The position numbers were made by a program, and so were the translations under genes. Under the pieces are notes generated by a model that did not search any database, was not told where the DNA came from, and saw nothing but the letters and a program-made list of their open reading frames with translations. From contig ARYC01001381.1 in NCBI GenBank assembly GCA_000711775.1, positions 21,637 through 85,636 on the forward strand: a stretch of 64,000 bases of DNA, in the 5' to 3' direction. The stretch comes from Oxytricha trifallax (lineage: Eukaryota > Ciliophora > Spirotrichea > Sporadotrichida > Oxytrichidae). The stretch's first letter is position 1; each line of letters starts with the position of its first letter. This document shows positions 58,080 through 64,000 of this stretch, piece after piece.

Positions 58080-58400
58080 GCATCCTATAGGAGGTCAAAC
58101 TCAAAAAAGGATATGGAGAAGGTTGTGAGAACTGGTTTCAAACTTGAGAAATTGATATCAATCTCTAATGTTATAGTTCAATATTTTTAAATTTAAATTG
58201 GTACGTACTTAATTAGGAGCAACTCCTAAAATGCGAGTACTTAATTAGGAGCATTAATTAAAGCTAGTACTTAATTAGGAGCACCCTAATTTTAATCATA
58301 AAATCACAAAATACCTCCTAAGCAGTACGTACTTAATTAGGCACCTCCTAAATCGGTACGTACTATAATCAACTTATTATTGAAAGTAAAAATGGTTACT
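58080..58400. promoter_or_regulatory. Divergent spacer of TBE C with GTACTTAATTAGGAGC repeats
   Basis: GTACTTAATTAGGAGC or close variants at about 58205, 58236, 58266 and 58329. The same motif family is seen at 1-120 in copy A. Lies between the divergent 22-kD and 57-kD genes. Confidence 0.55.
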
Positions 58401-58552
58401 CCCTCACCCATATGTAAAACTGGATCGTCTTAACACTCATAATTCTTCTCTCATACTCTAAGAACTTCCCTTGAAACTTGTAGGCTTACAAAGCTCTCAT
58501 ATAAGCTCTCAGTTAAAGAGGCAGTTTTATAATTTTAAATTCAAATTTAAAT

Positions 58553-59960
58553 ATGAGCGCTAACATTTTAAGAAAAACAACAGCACTTCCATCAAACAAA
58601 TGAGACTTACCTTTGGCAGCAATAAAAAGTGTGAAAGCTGTGAGATGAACTCTCATAAAGAACTACCAGAGCTATCACTTGAGGTCTCTGTTATTAAAAT
58701 AGAAATTAATAATAGAAAATAAATGGCAAACAAGTGCGTGGGAGACAGAGGAGGAGAAAAGTATAAATGAAATGCCTATAAAAACTGAAAAAGTAGAAGT
58801 ATACTTTTGTGAGAAGTGTGAGAGAGACTTCGCTCATAAATCTAGTTGGTATAGGCATATGAAAGAGCATAGAGAAGCCAAGCCAACAGTATACTTAAAG
58901 CACGATAAAATCGACGGAAAGCATGATTGCTTCGAGTGCCATAAGCAGTATGCTCATACAAGAGATTTAGGAAGCATCTTTTAAAAGCTCACAAGAAAGA
59001 TATAGAGATTGAAAACATGAAGATGAATTGAAGCTACTAAACAAAAGAAAAGCAAGAGAATCTTCGAAAATGGGAGCCAGTGAATCAGAATATGTGAGGA
59101 AATCACGCAACCTACTAGCATCCGAAATCACAAAGATCATGATTAAAATTCAATAAAAATAGTTCTTTAATTGCCTAGACACTTCACTTTAAAGCTACCT
59201 TATATTAGAAAACTCCTTTGATAAGAAAGTTATAATGATCATCAGTATGCATACAAGTTATCTTATATCTTTAAGTGTGTAAATATTAGATGGTCACAAA
59301 TGAGTATAATCTATAAGCAAAGTTTAAAGAGTGTAGTTACTTAATCAAGCTAGATGCTGTTCTCCCTGCCAAGGATCATGTTGCTTTCAGACTACCACTC
59401 TATGAAATGACCCTCAGAGATTTTATTACTGATCAAAGGAATCATAAGTAGCTTGCTTTGATAGCAACTTAAACCTTACAAGGCATAAAAGAGCTACATA
59501 AGTTAGGCTTTGTTAATAGAGATTTGAAGCCTAAGAATATTATGATAAACTTCTCACCTGTAAGAGTGACAATTATTGACTTCAACAAAGCATTAAGGGT
59601 AGAAGTATCAAGGCTAGGAAGTGTTATGGGAACACCAAGCTATTATCATGAAAGAGAAGACTGGAGAGATGGAGACTATCAATGGGATGTGTGGGATTGA
59701 GCAGCAATAATAATAGAGTGCGATATGCCTCGCAATGATTACTACTCTACAAGGTGTGAGAAAGATGCTAAGCAAAGAATCAAGTAATTTATAAACAAAA
59801 CCAGAGTATCTAAATCATGAAAATAAATGGCAGAATCAATAATCTTAAAACCAAACTCTAGATCAGACATAACATTAGAGAAGATAGAGTTGTGGTTAAG
59901 TAAAATAAACTTCAGACCTCTCCCAAATGATCCAAAGTGCATTTTGAGTGATTAAATTAA
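58553..59960 (+). pseudogene. TBE 57-kD protein: zinc fingers plus kinase-like domain, copy C
   Basis: ATG 58553 (MSANILRKTTALPSNK) followed at once by TGA. Finger 1 CEKCERDFAHKSSWYRHMKEH and finger 2 CFECHKQYAHTRDL, whose His half lies in another frame (shift near 58967). Kinase-like part: MTLRDFITDQRNHK, FVNRDLKPKNIM (catalytic loop with Asn for His), VTIIDFN (DFN for DFG), GTPSYYHERE, WDVWD then TGA. A further TGA lies near 59818. The end is uncertain because no TGA closes the frame before the terminal repeat. Confidence 0.9.
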
Positions 59961-59990
59961 ATACATTTACAATAAATATCACTTAAAACC

Positions 59991-60069
59991 TATTAATAAC
60001 CCCAACCCCTAACGAATTCCCTACAAATCAAAGCACTTATAAACCTCATTAAGGGGTTTTGGGGTTTTG
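59991..60069. repeat. Right inverted terminal repeat of TBE C
   Basis: Mirror of 56055-56133, followed by AAT at 60070-60072. Confidence 0.95.
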
Positions 60070-62190
60070 AATGTGTTTTGGAAAATTACACCTCATTTAC
60101 TAACTTCACTTCAGAAGATGTATATTTAATATGCGAATGCAGTTCCTGTTTAGGATGATTTGAAATATAAAATATCGCTAAGAAAATCTTAATTACTAAT
60201 AATTAACTGTAGAGCACAAGACTCACATAATTTTCTCATTTCATACATAGGCATGTTGATTATTCAATATAGTAAATTTGAAAATTTAACATTTTAAAAG
60301 GAGGATGAATCATTCTTAAGTGTATTCCAGAGTTAAATACAATTTTAGAATATTTCCTTCTCCAACTACACTTATCAATTAAGAGATTCTATGCATAAGC
60401 AATCAATTATAGAAACTAATCTAAACTCGAATATTTCAATAAACTTTACAACATTTAAAATACTACTACCAAAGTGTCTGATTCCACAAATTCTAAGATA
60501 AATTTAACTTTCTGAAACATAAAAAATCTAACTTACTTAAGCTCAACCGGTAAGATAATAAATTGGATTCTGTAAATTTAACAATAAAACTAATATTCAA
60601 AAAGTTAATTTTTCATCATCAGTTGGTTTTATATAGTTTAAAGATGCAAAAGGGTTACAATATAAAACACTATAATCTAAGAATTTATTAAAATAATACT
60701 TTGATATTTATAAAACTTCAATTAGCTTAATTCTATCTGAAATAATTTGTCAAAGAAATGATTACTAATAAGAAAGCGATTTACTAATTTAAAACAGGGC
60801 TATAATGGTATTATAATCTAATTTAATATTTTTAAGATCAAATCTCACAAACTGCAAGAGTAAGGAGTCAGGAGAAGCATCTTTATCAGTAATTGTAATT
60901 ACTGTTCAACTTTCTCTTTCTTACTAATAACAGAGCTAAAAAGAGTGGTGTAATACGATTAGAATGCTCTAATTGTAAGGTTTAATATTATATGAACTTT
61001 TTTATAGAAAAACTGTGATAGCAAAATATGACTGAGAATGCTTATATTGGAAATATGACCGTAATTGAGGATGGAGCTTTCACCTATAATAAATATAAAC
61101 CTAGAATATTTGGGGTTAACTTTTCATTCGATAACTATGCTCCTTATTGTTCCAATTTTTTAGGATATCCTTATGGAGTCAAACTAGCATTGTGATTTTG
61201 GATATGGTGGCAATTTATGTCATTCTTGCATTCTTGAAGATGATTTATAGTTTACAAGAATTGGAAATCATGAATATGGTCTCTACCCTTCAAAGTCTAC
61301 AAATTTACTTAACATTTTAGATGTATTTTTTAGCTTAGTAATCGCTTCGCTATTACTCTTGTGGGTCAACTATTTTCATATTATGACTTCAGCCTCATCT
61401 TTTAATTTAAATTGGCCTGTATATCTCTAAAAATTCCTTGATATCTTCTCAGCAGTAGGAGAAACAGCTGAGAGTTTTATTTCATTTGATTGCTTTTTGG
61501 AAGATACAGGATTTACTTAACCAGGAAGCTCAACTTATTATTTTAAAGTGCTTGTTATAGTAGTACTTCTTTTTGCTCTGGGTATCATATTTACAATTTT
61601 CTTTCTTAAGAAGTTGATCTTTAGGACATCATTTTTACTATTTTAAAAATAGCTTATAGTATCATGCACAGTCTTACTTTTTGCAATTCATCCAGCAATA
61701 ACTAGAATGACTTCGAGTTTATTCTTTTGTATAGAGTTAGAAAAGGAAGAGTATTGCCTTTAATTGACTTAGAATAAAATACTGGGGTGGACCTCATTTG
61801 ACTTGGAGTTTAGGAATAGGAATTCCAGGCTTTTGTTTATGAGTAATTGGCGTTCCTGCTATGGGATTTGTTTATTTAAAAAGAAACTAGCAAATACTAG
61901 ATAATCGTAAATTCGTTGAGAAATAAAAATGATGTACTAAGGCCTCAAGAAAAAGTACTGCTAATGGGAATTTGCAAACAATCTATAAAAAGTCTTCTTA
62001 ATTTTTGTTAATGTGTTTCTTAATTTTTACCCTAATATTCTCAAAGCTTTATTAAGTCTTCTCACTTTAAGCATCTTTATAAGAGTTCAATGGGATATAT
62101 AACCTTATAAGAATCCACTAATAAACTAATTAGAGTTAAGAGAAATTATTACATCAAGAATATCCTTATTTGGGGCCCTATTCTTTGTAA
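60070..62190 (+). pseudogene. Large surface/membrane protein, C-terminal part (multi-pass membrane region)
   Basis: Continuation right of TBE C: LENYTSFTNFTSEDVYLICE or an overlapping frame, QYSKFENLTFQKEDE, ISINFTTFKI. From about 61310 one frame reads as a membrane domain: VFFSLVIASLLLLWVNYFHI, TYYFKVLVIVVLLFALGIIF, LIVSCTVLLFAIHPAITRMT, SSLFFCIELEKEEYC. Several hydrophobic segments of about 20 residues with short loops, then ...HPAIT...F.C, recall the C-terminal membrane region of large protist proteins that have beta-helix ectodomains. Frameshifts and TGA codons are present. Function unknown; a cell-surface role is inference. Confidence 0.5.
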
Positions 62191-62192
62191 GT

Positions 62193-62510
62193 AATGTTGA
62201 AGAAGATATCCTGAAGATACCCTGAAGACACAGTGAAGATATCTTTTAGCGGTAACTACTGCAACAACTTGGATAACTGCGCTAGAAAAGAATTGAATTC
62301 GAGGAATAAATAATATTAAATATTAACTCACTCCAAATTAATTAATCACATTTAGTAATAAATAATCACATAATGTTATTTTAAATATAAGGAAGTTAAG
62401 TAATTAGGGATATAATTTTATATCAAAGCTATTTTAATTAGTGGCAGTTAATTATTTAAATCATTAGTTTGAATTATTAAAATTCCTCATTTTGAATGTA
62501 ATTTATTAAT
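62193..62510. repeat. Right inverted repeat of the 53-62.5 kb unit
   Basis: Mirror of 53161-53472. Confidence 0.8.
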
Positions 62511-63554
62511 TTATATATAAAAGGGACTCTAAAAATTCACCTAGAAATAAACATAATTTTTGTAGATAGTTTTATGACTAATCACATAGGTAATATTAGG
62601 ATTCCTTAATTTAAGACTGATATAATAATTATTAATACTTAATAACAATATAATGTTCATATTCACATGCTAATTATGATCTATAAATATAGTATATTAG
62701 TTTTAATAAGTGAAGCATTTTAATAAAGTTGAGCGATGCCATTTAATGACACTCTCTCAGTTAATAACCAATATTTTCAAAATTACGATGTTGCTACAAG
62801 ACTATTGGGTTATGTTTAAATTCAACTAAATGTCAGTTTATAGCTATTATCTATAATTTTTGTAATCAATTTATATATAGATGATTTTTAACAAAATTTA
62901 TAAATATATATAGTTACGAAAATTTTACAGTTTTAACTCTTGTTTTTACATATTGCTATTTACGGAATTAATGTAGCACACAATGATATCACGAGATTTA
63001 CACATATTGTTAAGATAAACTTACCGAAAAATAACAACTAAATGAATTTGATATGACAAAGAAGCAAACTTTGCGTACTCTTAAAAATTAGCAGTAACAA
63101 CATTACTAATATCTCTATGAAAGAGAGATCAATATCAAGAAGGAGGAATAATCCAATATTATTCACAATATTTTTAATTATAATTTAAGATTTATAATTT
63201 AGTAGTTTAAAATTGACTTTTATTTCAAAAATTCTACTAAAACGTAGTTTAAAAATATAATAGAACAGAGTATCTTAAAATATAATAAAGAAAAATTCAA
63301 GGATTTAAGGTAAATATTTACTTAAACTGTCAAATTATAAATTTATGTATAATATATTCCAATGACTGATTATTCATACTATTCCATTGAGTTGACAAGT
63401 CTTGTGAGTAATAAATTATCGACCATTTAATATCTAAATTTAAATTCTAATAAATAAACTAGTAAAAATATTCTTAGCTCTAACTATAAAAGAAGAACAA
63501 ATTATATTAAATACTTAAAATTTATCAAAAAAAAGCTTTGTTTATCTTTTCTAG
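62511..63554. other. AT-rich stretch without recognisable genes
   Basis: Nothing supported beyond base composition. Confidence 0.5.
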
Positions 63555-63557
63555 AAT

Positions 63558-64000
63558 CAAAACCCCAAAACCCTTTCAGTAGTTTGATTGAATTTTTGAT
63601 TGATAAAAGTAGACTATTAGTGCATACTTTATAAGGGTTTTAATAGGGTTTATGTAGGGGTTTAATGTTTAAATATTAGTAATTTAAGTAGTATATGCGA
63701 GGTTTGGGGTCAGTTTATGACAGTGACTAAATAGATTTATTGTTTAAGTTGCGATATGGATGTGATGAATATAGTGAATAACTCAAGCCTGTTCTGAATT
63801 ATACGTCTATAGCAAAGCTACTCAATAAATCTCCAGCAACTGTGAGGTCTCACTGTCTATTAGCATTGAATTTAAAGAGATAGCATCTTAATTCTAAGCC
63901 TAAGAGACCCTTAAAATTTTAGCAGCATCATATCGATTATCTAATTAATGATAAGACTCTTGAATACTGGGCTCACTTCTCTCTGGCCTAGAGAGCTGTG
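63558..64000 (+). mobile_element. TBE transposon copy D, left end only
   Basis: Preceded by AAT (63555-63557). It starts CAAAACCCCAAAACCC and then diverges from A-C (TTTCAGTAGTTTGATTG), so it belongs to a third subfamily. The transposase begins 137 bp in; the element continues past the window. Confidence 0.93.
63695..64000 (+). CDS. TBE transposase (42-kD), copy D, N-terminal 102 codons
   Basis: ATG 63695: MRGLGSVYDSDQIDLLFKLR, then YTSIAKLLNKSPATVRSHCL (helix-turn-helix-like), KFQQHHIDYLINDKTLEYWA, HFSLAQRAV at the window edge. No frameshift or TGA in the visible part, unlike copies A-C, so this may be an intact gene. Cut by the window end before the catalytic blocks. Confidence 0.93.

Larger units (their letters stand above)
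56055..60069 (+). mobile_element. TBE transposon copy C, complete (4015 bp)
   Basis: Both telomere-like ends are present in 79-bp inverted repeats (56055-56133 and 59991-60069), flanked by AAT. Gene order: transposase (plus), 22-kD (minus), 57-kD kinase-like (plus), the reverse orientation of copy B. Very similar to copy A. The transposase has a single frameshift and the other two genes several breaks. Confidence 0.97.
53161..62510 (+). mobile_element. Inverted-repeat-bounded unit carrying a membrane-protein gene, split by TBE C
   Basis: Inverted repeats of about 310-320 bp (53161-53472 and 62193-62510) enclose a plus-strand gene interrupted by TBE C. Without TBE C the unit is about 5.3 kb. 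Shared blocks include CTTTTCTAGCGCAGTT, CCAAGTTGTTGCAGTAG and TATCTTCACTATGTCTTCAGG. No transposase gene is seen, so it is either a non-autonomous transposon with captured cargo or a germline gene duplicated with flanking repeats. Confidence 0.7.

Noticed and set aside
1..64000. Most short frames ending at TAA or TAG
   Set aside because: With TAA/TAG as Gln these are pieces of longer frames or shadows of them; gene limits were taken from TGA and homology among copies.
1..64000. tRNA, rRNA or CRISPR-like arrays
   Set aside because: No cloverleaf-like or rRNA-like segment and no regular spacer-repeat array was noticed; the regular repeats are microsatellites or transposon ends.

Overview
This window looks like germline (micronuclear) DNA of a spirotrich ciliate, most likely Oxytricha/Sterkiella. 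Four things point there: very high A+T; long reading frames that open only when TAA and TAG are read as glutamine and TGA is the sole stop; short AT-rich introns; and several telomere-bearing elements (TBEs) ending in C4A4C4A4C4-type repeats with AAT target duplications. It is transposon-rich, germline-limited DNA and almost every gene is decayed.

Layout. 1-2267: right part of TBE copy A. 2268-2577: a 310-bp foldback abutting it. 2.8-4.2 kb: a bZIP-like pseudogene and a 120-residue ORF. 4.58-11.7 kb: a relative of TBE without telomere-like ends (element I), whose transposase gene is split by TBE copy B (5939-10048); a zinc-finger/MT-A70 methyltransferase gene follows at 10.8-11.7 kb. 12.5-24.6 kb: unrecognised coding relics, two 3' ends of a LINE-like retroelement (one carrying an 840-bp foldback with G10/C11 ends) and a relict DDE transposase. 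24.7-26.8 kb: a 2-kb element with 300-bp inverted repeats encoding an SF3-helicase Rep-like protein. 26.9-28.1 kb: two more coding relics. 31.4-35.2 kb and 37.9-43.4 kb: elements II and III, mirror-image members of the telomere-less family. 44-51.7 kb: unrecognised coding relics and a Merlin-like transposase relic. 53.2-62.5 kb: a unit with about 320-bp inverted repeats carrying a large membrane-protein gene, split by TBE copy C (56055-60069). 63558-64000: start of TBE copy D.

How the genes relate. A TBE has three genes: a Tc1/mariner-type DDE transposase, a '22-kD' protein of unknown function convergent with it, and a '57-kD' protein with C2H2 zinc fingers and a kinase-like domain. The main observation here is that the telomere-less relatives keep the convergent transposase and 22-kD-like pair, but their third gene joins two zinc fingers to an MT-A70 (adenine-methyltransferase family) domain instead of a kinase. 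Three copies are present (10.8, 34.3 and 38.9 kb). All the family members seen are damaged by frameshifts or TGA codons.

All calls were made by reading the sequence and translating by hand; no alignments or database searches were run. Ends of pseudogenes are approximate.
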